From positions 62,001-126,000 of the forward strand of contig NZ_JWLW01000010.1 of the NCBI RefSeq assembly GCF_000808575.1: a stretch of 64,000 nt of DNA, given 5' to 3'. Made by a program: the position numbers and the translations under genes. The notes beneath the pieces were generated by a model that was not told where the DNA came from, ran no database searches, and saw nothing but the letters and a program-made list of their open reading frames with translations. Positions 34,689-45,216 of the stretch are shown here, piece by piece; position 1 is the stretch's first letter, and each line of letters starts with the position of its first letter. Source of the DNA: Alteromonas marina (lineage in GTDB: Bacteria > Pseudomonadota > Gammaproteobacteria > Enterobacterales > Alteromonadaceae).

Positions 34689-35924
34689 ATGTCAGATTTT
34701 AGACAACGCGCACTCGATTATCACGCCAAACCCACACCTGGAAAAATCCGCGTAGAGTTATCTAAGCCAGCCGATAGCGTCGATGACCTTGCTCTTGCCT
34801 ATAGCCCAGGCGTTGCCGAACCGGTCAGAGAAATAGCCGAAGATGCAGATAACGCCTATAAGTACACGGGTAAAGGAAATCTAGTTGCCGTTATCAGTAA
34901 CGGAACCGCGATTTTAGGATTGGGTAACCTAGGTCCACTGGCATCGAAACCTGTTATGGAAGGAAAAGCCCTTCTGTTTAAACGCTTTGCTGGCCTGGAT
35001 GCTATTGACATTGAAGTGAAGCATCGTACAACAGAAGAGTTCATTAATACGGTAGCGAATATCGCCGACACATTTGGCGGCATTAACCTAGAAGATATTA
35101 AAGCGCCTGAATGCTTTGAGATTGAACAAGAGCTAATTAAGCGCTGTAAAATTCCTGTATTTCATGATGACCAGCACGGTACCGCAATTGTAACTGCAGC
35201 GGGTATGCTTAACGCTTTGGAGATTCAGGGCAAAAATATAGAGAACGCTAAAATCGTGTGTATGGGTGCCGGCGCAGCAGCGGTGGCTTGTATGGAACTG
35301 CTTATTAAGTGTGGTGCCCAGCGTGAGCGTATTTATATGCTAGATAGAAAAGGCGTTATCCATACTCGTCGCGAAGACTTAACTGAGCACAAAAAGCTAT
35401 TTGCTAACAATACTGACAAGCGTACGCTTGAAGACGTAATGGAAGGTGCGGATATTTTTGTTGGTGTGTCTGGACCGGATGTTTTACCTCCAGAAACACT
35501 GGCCTTGATGGCTGAAAACCCAATTGTATTTGCATGTTCTAACCCAGACCCTGAGATAAAGCCTGAACTTGCTCACGAAGTACGTAAAGATCTTATTATG
35601 GCTACCGGACGTTCGGACTACCCTAACCAAGTTAATAACGTACTGTGTTTCCCGTTTATTTTCCGTGGAGCACTAGATGTTCGTGCAACAGCCATTAACG
35701 ATGAAATGAAAGTAGCGGCAGTAGAAGCCCTTCGTGCTATCACGAAGGAGCCTGTACCAGAAGAAGTACTAGCTGCCAGTAAGAGTACTAATCTAACATT
35801 TGGCAAAGAGTACATTATTCCTAAACCTATGGACCCGCGTTTATGCGAGCGTATTGCTACCGCCGTGTCTAAGGCTGCTATTGAATCTGGTGTTGCACGC
35901 GTACCTGAAAGCCCAGAAGAATAA
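34689..35924 (+). CDS. Malic enzyme (malate dehydrogenase, decarboxylating), short form
   Basis: A 411-residue cytoplasmic enzyme that converts malate to pyruvate and CO2 with NAD(P). It begins SDFRQRALDYHAKPTPGKIR and has LALAYSPGVAEPVREI, IKAPECFEIEQELIKRC, FHDDQHGTAIVTAAGMLNAL (metal and active-site region), and the dinucleotide fold VCMGAGAAAVACMELLIKCG. The N-terminal half resembles the catalytic part of E. coli MaeB, but the phosphotransacetylase domain that makes MaeB 759 residues is absent. Short forms of this kind occur in many bacteria. Cofactor choice between NAD and NADP cannot be settled from sequence alone. Confidence 0.93.
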   Translation: MSDFRQRALDYHAKPTPGKIRVELSKPADSVDDLALAYSPGVAEPVREIAEDADNAYKYTGKGNLVAVISNGTAILGLGNLGPLASKPVMEGKALLFKRFAGLDAIDIEVKHRTTEEFINTVANIADTFGGINLEDIKAPECFEIEQELIKRCKIPVFHDDQHGTAIVTAAGMLNALEIQGKNIENAKIVCMGAGAAAVACMELLIKCGAQRERIYMLDRKGVIHTRREDLTEHKKLFANNTDKRTLEDVMEGADIFVGVSGPDVLPPETLALMAENPIVFACSNPDPEIKPELAHEVRKDLIMATGRSDYPNQVNNVLCFPFIFRGALDVRATAINDEMKVAAVEALRAITKEPVPEEVLAASKSTNLTFGKEYIIPKPMDPRLCERIATAVSKAAIESGVARVPESPEE

Positions 35925-36013
35925 AATTCTGGCGCATAAGGCAAAAAAATGGAGGGGCTAGTGCTCAACCTTTATTTGCTAAAAAGTGCGCGTAGAGAAT
36001 ACATGTACATAAA

Positions 36014-36070
36014 AAACGGCGCCGTGTTGTAGGTTATCAACTAGCAATAACTTACAACAAAGCGCCGTTT
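36014..36070. terminator. Long two-part hairpin between malic enzyme and metJ (bidirectional terminator)
   Basis: AAACGGCGC (36014-36022) pairs with GCGCCGTTT (36062-36070), and TTGTAGGTTAT (36027-36037) pairs with ATAACTTACAA (36047-36057) with one G-U pair, around a 9-base loop. An A6 run on the left gives T6 on the minus strand, so it is strongest as the metJ terminator. Confidence 0.75.
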
Positions 36071-36087
36071 CTCTTTAATACTAAATA

Positions 36088-36420
36088 TCAGTCGTCTTCC
36101 GACACATCGTTTTCGAAGCTAGGGTCAATACCCATTTCTTCCATAATACGTCTTGCTTCAGCCGGCACGCGATTAGGATTGTCTTTACGCAAGTCATCAT
36201 CGTTAGGCAAAGGTTGCCCGGTAAATGCGTGTAAAAACGCTTCGCACAGCAATTCCGAATTAGTGGCGTGACGCAAATTATTGATTTGGCGGCGGGTACG
36301 CTCATCAGTAAGTGCTTTAAGCACATTAATAGGTATAGAGACAGTGACTTTCTTTACCTGCTCGCTCTTTTTCCCGTGCTCTGCGTAGGGGTGAATATAT
36401 TTACCGTTCCATTCTGCCAT
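36088..36420 (-). CDS. metJ: Methionine repressor MetJ
   Basis: Ribbon-helix-helix repressor that binds Met boxes with S-adenosylmethionine as co-repressor. A longer frame begins at 36477, but the ATG at 36420 gives [20 protein letters not shown], the family N-terminus, and 110 residues (E. coli 105). The DNA-binding strand is [14 protein letters not shown], followed by helices with [20 protein letters not shown]. The C-terminal tail is acidic and longer by a few residues. It is divergent from metF with two pairs of Met boxes between them, so it should regulate both. Confidence 0.96.
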   Translation of the reverse strand: MAEWNGKYIHPYAEHGKKSEQVKKVTVSIPINVLKALTDERTRRQINNLRHATNSELLCEAFLHAFTGQPLPNDDDLRKDNPNRVPAEARRIMEEMGIDPSFENDVSEDD

Positions 36421-36507
36421 TGTACTAACTCGGTCTACTCTTTTTATATTATGAAGAGAAATTCTAAACAAGTTCACGAAAAGGTCAATTGAGCAGTGTA
36501 AACCTCT

Positions 36508-37468
<961 letters not shown>

Positions 37469-37520
37469 TAAATAACAATTATCACAAGAGTGATGTCACT
37501 TTTGCATGATTCACTCCTCA

Positions 37521-37543
37521 AAAGGCGCAATCAATGCGCCTTT
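37521..37543 (+). terminator. Intrinsic terminator after metF
   Basis: AAAGGCGCA and TGCGCCTTT form a 9-bp stem around ATCAA. The T-tract is interrupted (TTTGTTGT), so it is of moderate strength. Confidence 0.75.
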
Positions 37544-37693
37544 GTTGTCTTAAACCTGCATTAAACTTTGCCACCAAGGCCGCCCGCAGTTACCATCTGA
37601 TATACATGTAATGAACTATCGATGCCTTATACCAGTGTGCATAGATAAGACCGCGCTATTCAACGTTGCCACTGTATCGTCAGGAGAAATTGA

Positions 37694-38578
37694 GTGGATT
37701 TAGACAAGGTTAAAGCCTTATATAACAATGTTACTCCTCAGGTTAGAGATCTCTTTAGCATCTTCATAAAGCGCTGTAGAGAAGACAATATTACTATATC
37801 TGCTGGGCACTTAGCCTATGTAACCTTGTTATCTTTGGTGCCATTTATCATGGTGACTTTCACCATAATGTCAGCCTTCCCTGCTTTCGCTTCGGTAAGA
37901 AACAAGCTAGAGCATTTTATATTTAGCAATTTTGTTCCTACCGCCAGTGATGTAGTGCATAAATACATGACCGATTTTGTGGGCAACGCCTCGCAAATGA
38001 GCGCTATTGGTATTTTGTCGCTTCTTGTCGTTGCGTTAATGCTCATATCAAACGTAGATAAAACCTTAAATAGAATTTGGCGCACGCAAAGTGACAGACC
38101 TATTGTGTATACCTTTGCTATTTACTGGATGGTAATCACGCTTGGCCCTATGTTGATTGGCTCTAGTGTAGTGGTCAGTTCTTATTTGACTGGATTAGCG
38201 GCATTCACTGAAGAATACACGCCAGGTCTTGGTACTTTCTTACTGAGCCTTGTACCCAGCGGTGCAGCCATGCTTGCATTCACCATTTTATACATGGTGG
38301 TGCCGAATAGACGGGTGTTTGCTCGTCATGCTTTCGTAGGTGCGATTGTAGCCACTATCGCTTTTGAAATAACGAAGTCAGGCTTTGCGCTATATGTAAC
38401 AAACTTTCCTTCGTACGAACTTATATACGGCGCGCTTGCGGTGGTGCCCATCCTGTTTTTATGGGTGTACTTGTCGTGGATCATTGTGCTGTTTGGTGCT
38501 GAATTTACCTGCAGCCTAGGTGAAGCTTTTGAAAACCGAAAAGCAGAAAACGAACCGCGCAAAGTCCCTCAAGAATAA
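37694..38578 (+). CDS. YihY/BrkB family inner membrane protein
   Basis: A 294-residue integral membrane protein of the YihY (former RNase BN) family. Six hydrophobic helices can be seen, including HLAYVTLLSLVPFIMVTFTI near residue 40, MSAIGILSLLVVALMLISNV, and the C-terminal IYGALAVVPILFLWVYLSWI. The motif LAYVTLLSLVPF is characteristic. The start is a GTG with AGGAG nine bases upstream, so initiation there is well supported. Function of the family is unresolved; a role in membrane lipid or small-molecule transport has been suggested. A terminator follows. Confidence 0.9.
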   Translation: MDLDKVKALYNNVTPQVRDLFSIFIKRCREDNITISAGHLAYVTLLSLVPFIMVTFTIMSAFPAFASVRNKLEHFIFSNFVPTASDVVHKYMTDFVGNASQMSAIGILSLLVVALMLISNVDKTLNRIWRTQSDRPIVYTFAIYWMVITLGPMLIGSSVVVSSYLTGLAAFTEEYTPGLGTFLLSLVPSGAAMLAFTILYMVVPNRRVFARHAFVGAIVATIAFEITKSGFALYVTNFPSYELIYGALAVVPILFLWVYLSWIIVLFGAEFTCSLGEAFENRKAENEPRKVPQE

Positions 38579-38600
38579 TTAGCACTACAAGTTTACAATA

Positions 38601-38625
38601 AAAAAGGGAGCCGCTGGCTCCCTTT
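38601..38625. terminator. Bidirectional terminator between YihY and DUF2959 genes
   Basis: AAAGGGAGCC and GGCTCCCTTT pair around the 3-base loop GCT, with A-run and T-rich flanks. It separates two convergent genes. Confidence 0.88.
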
Positions 38626-38646
38626 GTGTCTATCTCTGCCCAAAAG

Positions 38647-39285
38647 CTAGTTTTTCATTGAAGAAATAAACGCATCAGACTCAGCAATCGCCGAATTCAT
38701 TTGTCTCATAAGCTGGGCAACGTTGTTTTCAATAGTAGAAAGTTCGCCCTGCAGTGCGCCAATAGCGCTTGCATTTAGATTGTGCTTTAAATACAGCACA
38801 TTATCTTGAAGCGCGCTTAACACCGGCGGCATTTTGCTTTCCGCTTTGCGCATAGCCGTCATTAACGAAGTGTAACGACGCTTGGTTTCGCGAAGCTTTG
38901 CCGCACTATCACGCTTGAGCGTGGCGTTTTCGTACTTTTCGAGTTCTTCCGACCACTCATCAAACAAAGCTTCGGCAACGCTTTCCACTTTATCAATACG
39001 TGAACTCACTTCTTCTGAAGCGGCAACGCTGTCTTCGTACTGACCATTCAAGCGGTTGTAAACGTCTTCTAACTCTCCGCCATCGAACGCAACTGCTGCA
39101 CTAAATGCCTCTAAGGCAGAATTAAACTGCTCCTGTGCGTCTTCCTGCGATTCTTTTGCGTTTTCAACCCGGTCTACTAGGATATCGCGCTTTTCAACGC
39201 CCACCTTTTCCCATGCTGCGTAATATGCAGACTGACACCCACTAAGGGCAAGCATAGCAACAAATGCTGATGCGATTAACTTCAT
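38647..39285 (-). CDS. DUF2959 family lipoprotein
   Basis: A 212-residue protein with a lipoprotein signal (MKLIASAFVAMLALSGCQSA; lipobox LSGC, Cys17). The mature part is a nearly continuous coiled coil: YYAAWEKVGVEKRDILVDRV starts the domain, and heptad-like repeats with Glu, Lys and Leu run to the end. DUF2959 proteins are found in marine gammaproteobacteria. Its function is unknown to me; membrane stress or envelope scaffolding would be guesses. Its start overlaps the stop of the small membrane protein gene by 4 bases, so the two are translated together. Confidence 0.85.
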   Translation of the reverse strand: MKLIASAFVAMLALSGCQSAYYAAWEKVGVEKRDILVDRVENAKESQEDAQEQFNSALEAFSAAVAFDGGELEDVYNRLNGQYEDSVAASEEVSSRIDKVESVAEALFDEWSEELEKYENATLKRDSAAKLRETKRRYTSLMTAMRKAESKMPPVLSALQDNVLYLKHNLNASAIGALQGELSTIENNVAQLMRQMNSAIAESDAFISSMKN

Positions 39286-39524
39286 GCGGTTACTCCACCT
39301 CTAAAACGTGCTGCGCTTATAATACAAATTAAATGCAGAAGGGCACCTAAAGGCCAAAAGACGATGGCAAGCACAACCGTAGCTGCTAAGGCATAACATA
39401 CGCCCACGGTTACGAAAAAGAACAATGCACCTAAAATTCTACCTTGGACTAGGTGACCTAACCCAGGAATAAAGAAGTTACAAATTGCGGCGATTACGTT
39501 ACCGCCCGATCCTTGACCTGCCAT
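39282..39524 (-). CDS. Small double-helix membrane protein
   Basis: An 80-residue protein. A glycine-rich start (MAGQGSGGNVIAAICNFFIP) leads into the motif GLGHLVQGRILGALFFFV, typical of TM2-like small membrane proteins, and two further hydrophobic stretches (YALAATVVLAIVFWPLGALL). It probably spans the inner membrane two or three times. The stop overlaps the DUF2959 lipoprotein start (ATGA), which makes it a likely partner of that lipoprotein. Its function is unknown. Confidence 0.8.
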   Translation of the reverse strand: MAGQGSGGNVIAAICNFFIPGLGHLVQGRILGALFFFVTVGVCYALAATVVLAIVFWPLGALLHLICIISAARFRGGVTA

Positions 39525-39712
39525 ATCAACATCCTCGCATTTATGACTATAATATGATTAGCTAGCACGTAATGACACTTGTTCTATAGTATATACTTAA
39601 GATTTATCGCTTATTTTACAAGCATAAACAGCGTTGAAGCAGTCAGCACGCAACCGTTTGTATAACAATAAACTAAACTAAAACAGGCACTCACACAACG
39701 CGCAGAAACAAA

Positions 39713-40690
39713 ATGAAACGACTTTACCCCGATGTGACCTACTATGAAAATGGATTTATCGAAGTGGGAAGTGGGCATTCGCTTTACTTCGAGCAAAGTG
39801 GTAATCCAAACGGTATCCCCGTGCTCTTTATCCACGGAGGCCCTGGGGCAGGCTTACCCCCTAATTACAAATGCTTTTTTGATAACAACAAATATCGAAT
39901 AATAGGTTATGAGCAACGCGGCTGCGGCCGTTCTACCCCCGCTGCCGATACACTTAATAACGATACCTGGTCCAATGTTGAAGATATTGAAGCGCTTCGA
40001 ACACATCTCTCAATACCTAAATTCCTATTATTCGGCGGTTCGTGGGGGTCAACACTCGCACTGCTTTACGCGTTAAAGTACACGCCGCGAGTGACAGGAC
40101 TCATTCTACGTGGCGTATTTTTAGCCCGACAGGAAGACAGGGATTGGTTTTTATCGCCAAATGGCTGTGCAGCTCAGTTATTTCCCGAGTACTACCGTAA
40201 ATTCACTAAGGATGTGCCAACACCAATCACTTCCAGCGCAGTCTGCCGTTTTTATAGCGCAATGGTACGTTCGAGCAACGATGTATTACGTCACGCAGCG
40301 TTAAAGCGCTGGTACCAGTGGGAAGAGCGGTTATCGCGTGTTAGTTTACCGCCAGGCGTGGGAGACTCTACAGCTAATTACCCTATGCAACTGGTCACTT
40401 GCCTTGCAACTCTAGAGTGCCATTTCCTATCTAACCAATGCTTTTTAGATGAAAACTATATTCTTGATAACATTGGAAAAATAAGCCATATTCCGGGGAC
40501 TATCATCCATGGTCGCTACGATATGATTTGTAAAACTGAAGCCGCTGAAACCCTTCACAAAGCATGGCCTCAGAGTCAGTTACAAATTATACCCGATGCT
40601 GGGCATAGTACATCTGAACCCAGCATAGGTTACGCACTTTGCCGTGCCACTCGCGACATGTCACGTTTTATTCAGGAGTCATCTAAGTGA
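39713..40690 (+). CDS. pip: Proline iminopeptidase (alpha/beta hydrolase, S33)
   Basis: A 325-residue cytoplasmic hydrolase that removes N-terminal proline. It has the oxyanion region FIHGGPGAGLPPNYKCFFD, the YEQRGCGRSTP stretch, the nucleophile elbow GGSWGSTLALLYAL (Ser in G-x-S-x-G), and the catalytic Asp and His regions (IIHGRYDMICK; DAGHSTSEPSI). The fit to the PIP family is good. The stop overlaps the dtd start by four bases (GTGA), indicating coupling. Confidence 0.92.
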   Translation: MKRLYPDVTYYENGFIEVGSGHSLYFEQSGNPNGIPVLFIHGGPGAGLPPNYKCFFDNNKYRIIGYEQRGCGRSTPAADTLNNDTWSNVEDIEALRTHLSIPKFLLFGGSWGSTLALLYALKYTPRVTGLILRGVFLARQEDRDWFLSPNGCAAQLFPEYYRKFTKDVPTPITSSAVCRFYSAMVRSSNDVLRHAALKRWYQWEERLSRVSLPPGVGDSTANYPMQLVTCLATLECHFLSNQCFLDENYILDNIGKISHIPGTIIHGRYDMICKTEAAETLHKAWPQSQLQIIPDAGHSTSEPSIGYALCRATRDMSRFIQESSK

Positions 40691-41124
40691 TAGGACTTAT
40701 CCAACGAGTATCAGAAGCCAATGTCACCGTTGACGGCAATATTATTGGCGAAATTGGTCAAGGCATGCTTGTACTTTTGGGTGTTGAGAAAAAAGACAGC
40801 GAAGCGGAAATAGAAAAACTGGCGAATAAACTCTGTCGGTATCGTATGTTTAGCGATAAAGATGGAAAAATGAATTTAAATATTGAACAAGTCGATGGAG
40901 AGATATTGGTGGTTTCCCAGTTCACTCTAGTCGCAGATACCCAAAAAGGTAATCGCCCCGGATTTTCTCGCGGCGCATCGCCAGAACATGGCCAAGCTAT
41001 TTATGAAAAGTTTGTGCAAGCGCTTAAAAATAAAGGCATGAAAGTAGCCACAGGTGAGTTCGGTGCCGACATGCAAGTTGGCCTAATCAATGACGGCCCC
41101 GTTACCTTTCAATTTAGTGTTTAG
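40687..41124 (+). CDS. dtd: D-aminoacyl-tRNA deacylase
   Basis: A 145-residue homodimeric enzyme that hydrolyses D-amino acids from tRNA. It starts MIGLIQRVSEANVTVDGNII, has the SQFTLVADTQKGNRPGFSRG active-site stretch and the C-terminal NDGPVTFQFSV (Gly-Pro motif near the active site). The start is a GTG that overlaps the pip stop. The neighbours suggest amino-acid housekeeping rather than stress control. Confidence 0.96.
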   Translation: MIGLIQRVSEANVTVDGNIIGEIGQGMLVLLGVEKKDSEAEIEKLANKLCRYRMFSDKDGKMNLNIEQVDGEILVVSQFTLVADTQKGNRPGFSRGASPEHGQAIYEKFVQALKNKGMKVATGEFGADMQVGLINDGPVTFQFSV

Positions 41125-41240
41125 CGGGGGGAAATCGTACGCTCAGTCAGCATTCCAAACTTGCTTACATAATTAAGCTTGTGCCTTATGTGTTCTTACG
41201 TTTAAATACTTATTCATTCATTTAAGAAGGCTGGTTTATT

Positions 41241-42155
41241 GTGTACAAGGTAGTTACGCCAAAAAGCGATGCCGAGTTTGAAGCCTATTTTCATTTTCGG
41301 TGGGAACACTTACGCCAGCCATGGAATTTCCCTCCAGGCTCTGAAAAAGACGAATATGAGCAAGTCGCAGAGCACCGTATTATTACTAACAGAAATGGCG
41401 AAATTGTAGCTTGTGGCCGTGTGCATTTAAACACCGCGGAAGAAGCACAAATTCGGCATATTGCCGTGCATCCAGGGCACCAGCGTAAAGGTTTAGGCCA
41501 AATGATTATGGCTGCACTTGAAAACGTAGCCAAAGACTTGGGTGCCGAGCGCGCCGTAACTAACAGTCGCGAAATATCTATCGACTTTTTTAGCGCATGT
41601 GGCTTTGAAGTTGAGCGTGAAGCCCCCAACGAGCTTGGTATGCTCAAGCGTCAGCAAATGGTTAAGAAGTTTACTGATAGCAACACCTTAGTGCTACACC
41701 CTAAATGGTGCAAATCGCTACAGGAAACGTGGTCTGAGACCATTCCCATCACCGAGCATATGGGAATAAAGCTTTACCAATACACAGGGCGCACACTAGA
41801 AACACGTGCTTCTTTGAATAAGAATATTAATATTCACGGCACTATGTTTGCGGGCAGTATTTTCTCTTTAGCCACATTAACAGGCTGGGGCATGATTTAC
41901 CTTCAGCTAAAAGAGCGTGGATTAGACGGTGACATTGTATTGGGCGATGGCGATATTCATTATCATAAGCCCATCACGATGAAGCCGAGGGCAATCTGCA
42001 ATATTGAGACCTTGTCTGGTAAATTTAAACCGCTAGAAAACGACAACAAAGCGCGTTTTGAATTAAGCGTAGCAATTTTGGATGGCGACACTCCAGTTGC
42101 AGAATTTGAAGGTGTATTCTACGTGCTTCCCCCTTCTAAAAACGAAGAAGAGTAG
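41241..42155 (+). CDS. GNAT acetyltransferase - YiiD-type thioesterase fusion
   Basis: A 304-residue two-domain protein. The N-terminal GNAT domain (about 1-150) includes IAVHPGHQRKGLGQMIMAAL, the acetyl-CoA loop. The C-terminal half (about 155-300) resembles the YiiD/thioesterase domain with a hot-dog fold (INIHGTMFAGSIFSLATLTG). E. coli YiiD has the same fused layout, so it is a true fusion rather than two genes. The start is a GTG and the upstream GAAGG is well spaced. Substrates are unknown; a role in fatty-acid initiation, as for FabY, is possible but unproven. Confidence 0.9.
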   Translation: MYKVVTPKSDAEFEAYFHFRWEHLRQPWNFPPGSEKDEYEQVAEHRIITNRNGEIVACGRVHLNTAEEAQIRHIAVHPGHQRKGLGQMIMAALENVAKDLGAERAVTNSREISIDFFSACGFEVEREAPNELGMLKRQQMVKKFTDSNTLVLHPKWCKSLQETWSETIPITEHMGIKLYQYTGRTLETRASLNKNINIHGTMFAGSIFSLATLTGWGMIYLQLKERGLDGDIVLGDGDIHYHKPITMKPRAICNIETLSGKFKPLENDNKARFELSVAILDGDTPVAEFEGVFYVLPPSKNEEE

Positions 42156-42288
42156 CGTTATGGTTTAACGCCTCACCTCAAATGTGCATGGTCCTGTATT
42201 CTGATAAGCACATGACCGTTTCGTCGATGAATTAAGCCCAAGCATCACTATTTCGTACACGCCGTCACCAAAAGCAAAAAACAATCAT

Positions 42289-42314
42289 AAAAAAAGCGCC
42301 ATTAAGGCGCTTTT
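42289..42314. terminator. Bidirectional terminator between the fusion gene and rpoH
   Basis: AAAAGCGCC and GGCGCTTTT form a 9-bp stem around ATTAA, with A7 to the left. It can serve both convergent genes. Confidence 0.88.
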
Positions 42315-42353
42315 AGTAAAATTGAGCTAGTTGTAAGCTATATACTGGGTGCA

Positions 42354-43208
42354 CTAAGCGACCATAGCTGCTTGAAGCTTTTTCATCGCGTTCTTTTCAA
42401 TTTGACGAACTCGCTCTGCAGAAACCTGATATTTATCAGCTAGGTCTTGCAAAGTAATCTTGTTGTCTGCTAACCAACGGGTTTCGATGATATCTTGGCT
42501 ACGCTCATCTAGCGTTTTAATCGCTGAGTATAAGCGCTTGCTAGCAGCGGTATCCCAGTCATTATTAATTACGTCAGTTTCAACGTCTGAAGATTTATCT
42601 TCTAAATACTGAACTGGCGCGAAATTACCCGTTTCATCTTCGTCAGCCGTTAAGTCGAACGCTTGGTCTTGAGAGCTCATACGCGCTTCCATTTGAAGCA
42701 CTTCTTTTGTACTCACGCCCAGTTCGTTCGCTACAGTTTGTACTTCGTCGTGCGTGAACCAACCAAGACGCTTTTTCGCCTTACGAAGGTTAAAGAACAG
42801 TTTGCGCTGCGCTTTGGTTGTCGCAACTTTCACTATTCGCCAGTTTTTGAGTACAAACTCATGAATTTCTGCTTTGATCCAATGTACCGCGAAAGAAACC
42901 AAACGCACGCCCACGGTTGGGTCGAAACGCTTAACGGCTTTCATCAGACCAATGTTACCTTCTTGAATTAAGTCGGCTTGTGGTAAGCCATAACCTGAGT
43001 AAGATTTTGCAATGTGCACTACAAAACGAAGGTGTGACATTACTAGCTTACGAGCGGCTTGTAAGTCTTCGTCTTCGCGAAGGCGCACTGCCAACTCGCG
43101 CTCTTCCTCAGCGCTAAGCATATCAATGCTGCTTACAGCTTGGATGTAGCCTTCAATGCTACCGCTGTGTGGCACTGACAGGGCCATAGATTGCAAATTG
43201 TTGCTCAT
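42354..43208 (-). CDS. rpoH: RNA polymerase heat-shock sigma factor sigma-32
   Basis: A 284-residue sigma factor directing heat-shock transcription. Region 2 contains [20 protein letters not shown] and SKDL-type residues ([20 protein letters not shown]), and Region 4 has the [23 protein letters not shown]. The length matches E. coli (284). The RpoH box region is present around [20 protein letters not shown]. It lies alone, reads away from a 600-base region, and would drive the hslVU promoter found in the same window. Confidence 0.97.
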   Translation of the reverse strand: MSNNLQSMALSVPHSGSIEGYIQAVSSIDMLSAEEERELAVRLREDEDLQAARKLVMSHLRFVVHIAKSYSGYGLPQADLIQEGNIGLMKAVKRFDPTVGVRLVSFAVHWIKAEIHEFVLKNWRIVKVATTKAQRKLFFNLRKAKKRLGWFTHDEVQTVANELGVSTKEVLQMEARMSSQDQAFDLTADEDETGNFAPVQYLEDKSSDVETDVINNDWDTAASKRLYSAIKTLDERSQDIIETRWLADNKITLQDLADKYQVSAERVRQIEKNAMKKLQAAMVA

Positions 43209-43835
43209 TGTTCACCTCATTTATTGCCGCTTCATATTAGCAAAGTAACCGAAGCTGCGCGAGACCTAATTAAGATATGAAGTCTAACCGATATGTAGGT
43301 ATAGTGACTATTTCTATAATATCAAGACCTAAATTAAGAAAAAAAGTTCAACTTTACTAATTCAGCGTCGTTTACGTATGCTAGGTGATGTATTGGGCCA
43401 GCCAAATCGAATGTTTGTGCTTTGCGCTTCACCTACCAATCCGCTATACATCTTTATAGACTGACAGCCTTTACAAGCTTTCGATCAGTCATTCAACCAC
43501 GAAAGTATTATACTTTAATTACATGCCTGAGTGGGAAAGCTAATCTCACTGATATGAATTTAAACGAATATCGATTGTTCGCTACCATTCAATAATGGAT
43601 GGTTAGTACCTTCCCAATTTCAACGTAATTTGAAACCTCAACAGCTATTAACGGCTCGAAGAACACATGATTATATTATACCTTGCTTTTCTCTCTGGAA
43701 ATTGAAAATATTAGATTGAATTAATCGATTTTGCACTACGACCGCTGCATAGCATTTTCCAGACAAGAACAATTAAAGACTGGAAGGGAAATTCTTAAGG
43801 AAAGGAGTAAGGCAAGTAAAGCAGAGAGGAACTCC
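43209..43835. other. Long intergenic region upstream of rpoH and the first EAL-HDOD gene
   Basis: About 627 bases, AT-rich. It contains the divergent promoters of rpoH and the signalling gene. An in-frame extension of the EAL-HDOD gene back to 43731 has no family features, and I exclude it. I see no RNA family or strong inverted repeat. Confidence 0.5.
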
Positions 43836-45062
43836 ATGTTTGCTTACGTCGCTAGACAGCCCATATTTGATGTAAGCCGAGAAGTTTACGCTTACGAGTT
43901 ACTTTTTCGCGTTGGCGAGGAGAACTGCTTCCCTAATATCCCTCCCGATGAAGCAACCTCGAAAATACTGACATCTACTCACCTAAGCTTGGGTATCGAG
44001 GAAATTACTGGCGATAAAAAAGCTTTTATCAATTTTCATCGTGATACCCTGATGTTCCGCTTTCCTACTTCACTAGATGCTGACAAAGTGGTTATTGAGA
44101 TTGTTGAAACGGTTGATGTAGATGACGCTCTAGTCGCAGCGTGTAAGCATATTCGCGGCCTTGGATACCCAATAGCGCTAGACGACTATGACATGAAAGG
44201 GAAATGGGAAGCTTTTATCCCTTTTACCAGCGTAGTAAAAATTGATATTACCGAAATTCCTCACGATAAGATCCCTGCTTTAGTTGAGCGATTTAAATCA
44301 TATAAAATTAAGCTGGTTGCTGAAAAAATTGAAACCTATGATGAATTTAATAAATTCAAAAATATGGGCTTCGACTACTTCCAAGGTTACTTCCTTGCTA
44401 AACCGGAAATTGTAAGGCATAGGAAATTAGGCCCAAGCAGCTTAACCATGATGGAACTGCTCACTTTAAGTAGCCAAGCAAAACTGAATTTCGATGAGGT
44501 CAACAGAATCATTGAAAGAGACCCTTCGCTAACCTATTTACTGCTGCGCTTTATTAATAACCCTATGGTTAATAAGCGCCATAAGATAACGTCACTAAAA
44601 CATGCTTTAACCTTTATGGGTGAAGTAGAGGTGAAGAAATTTATTTCTCTACTCGCTCTTGCCAACCTAAGCGATGGTCAGCCTAGTGAGCTCATGCAAA
44701 TGGCGCTGGTTCGTGCAAAGTTTTGTGAATTGGTATTTACTCAACTTAAAGACTCAGATAACCCGCTAAAAGGCTTTCTTACTGGGCTACTGTCTCTGCT
44801 CGATGCAATGATGGAGCAGCGCATTGACGATTTGGTGAGTAAAGTGCCTATCAGTGATGATGTAAAGAACGCGCTTTGTGGCACACCGGGCATTTTGCGT
44901 AATTGTCTAACGCTAGTTCAATATTTTGAGCGAGCAAAATGGGCGGGTATTCAACAGTTTGCTAATAAATACGATATAAAGCAAAGCATATTGCACAGCT
45001 ATTACAACGAAGCTATTAAGTGGGCAAAACACATTCATAGCTCGGCATTGAAAGATGAATAG
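43836..45062 (+). CDS. EAL-HDOD signal transduction protein (YuxH-type), copy 1
   Basis: A 408-residue protein with an N-terminal EAL-like domain and a C-terminal HDOD domain. The EAL part starts MFAYVARQPIFDVSREVYAY, with ELLFR at the EAL position and IVETVD, ALDDYDMK, VKIDI and AEKIET at the other metal or substrate positions, so a partial set is retained. The HDOD part contains LLLRFINNP and KHALTFMGEVEVKKFISLLA. I prefer the ATG at 43836 (GAGAGGAACTCC upstream) because the downstream paralogue starts the same way. It may act as a c-di-GMP receptor or partner rather than a phosphodiesterase. Its paralogue follows after 154 bases. Confidence 0.88.
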   Translation: MFAYVARQPIFDVSREVYAYELLFRVGEENCFPNIPPDEATSKILTSTHLSLGIEEITGDKKAFINFHRDTLMFRFPTSLDADKVVIEIVETVDVDDALVAACKHIRGLGYPIALDDYDMKGKWEAFIPFTSVVKIDITEIPHDKIPALVERFKSYKIKLVAEKIETYDEFNKFKNMGFDYFQGYFLAKPEIVRHRKLGPSSLTMMELLTLSSQAKLNFDEVNRIIERDPSLTYLLLRFINNPMVNKRHKITSLKHALTFMGEVEVKKFISLLALANLSDGQPSELMQMALVRAKFCELVFTQLKDSDNPLKGFLTGLLSLLDAMMEQRIDDLVSKVPISDDVKNALCGTPGILRNCLTLVQYFERAKWAGIQQFANKYDIKQSILHSYYNEAIKWAKHIHSSALKDE

Positions 45063-45216
45063 CCAATGCATCCACACTGCATCTTGGTAAATTTATCATT
45101 GAATTCTTGTTAGGGAACGCCTACCTATCATAGACTAGGGTTTAGGCTTACAATTACCTAAGCCCATCAAATACCAATAAAAACGTCGTTCAACCATGTT
45201 GCCTTAGGAATAGATT

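Noticed and set aside
43731..43835. A 35-residue N-terminal extension of the first EAL-HDOD protein
   Set aside because: The paralogue begins exactly at the equivalent of 43836, and a ribosome site is there.
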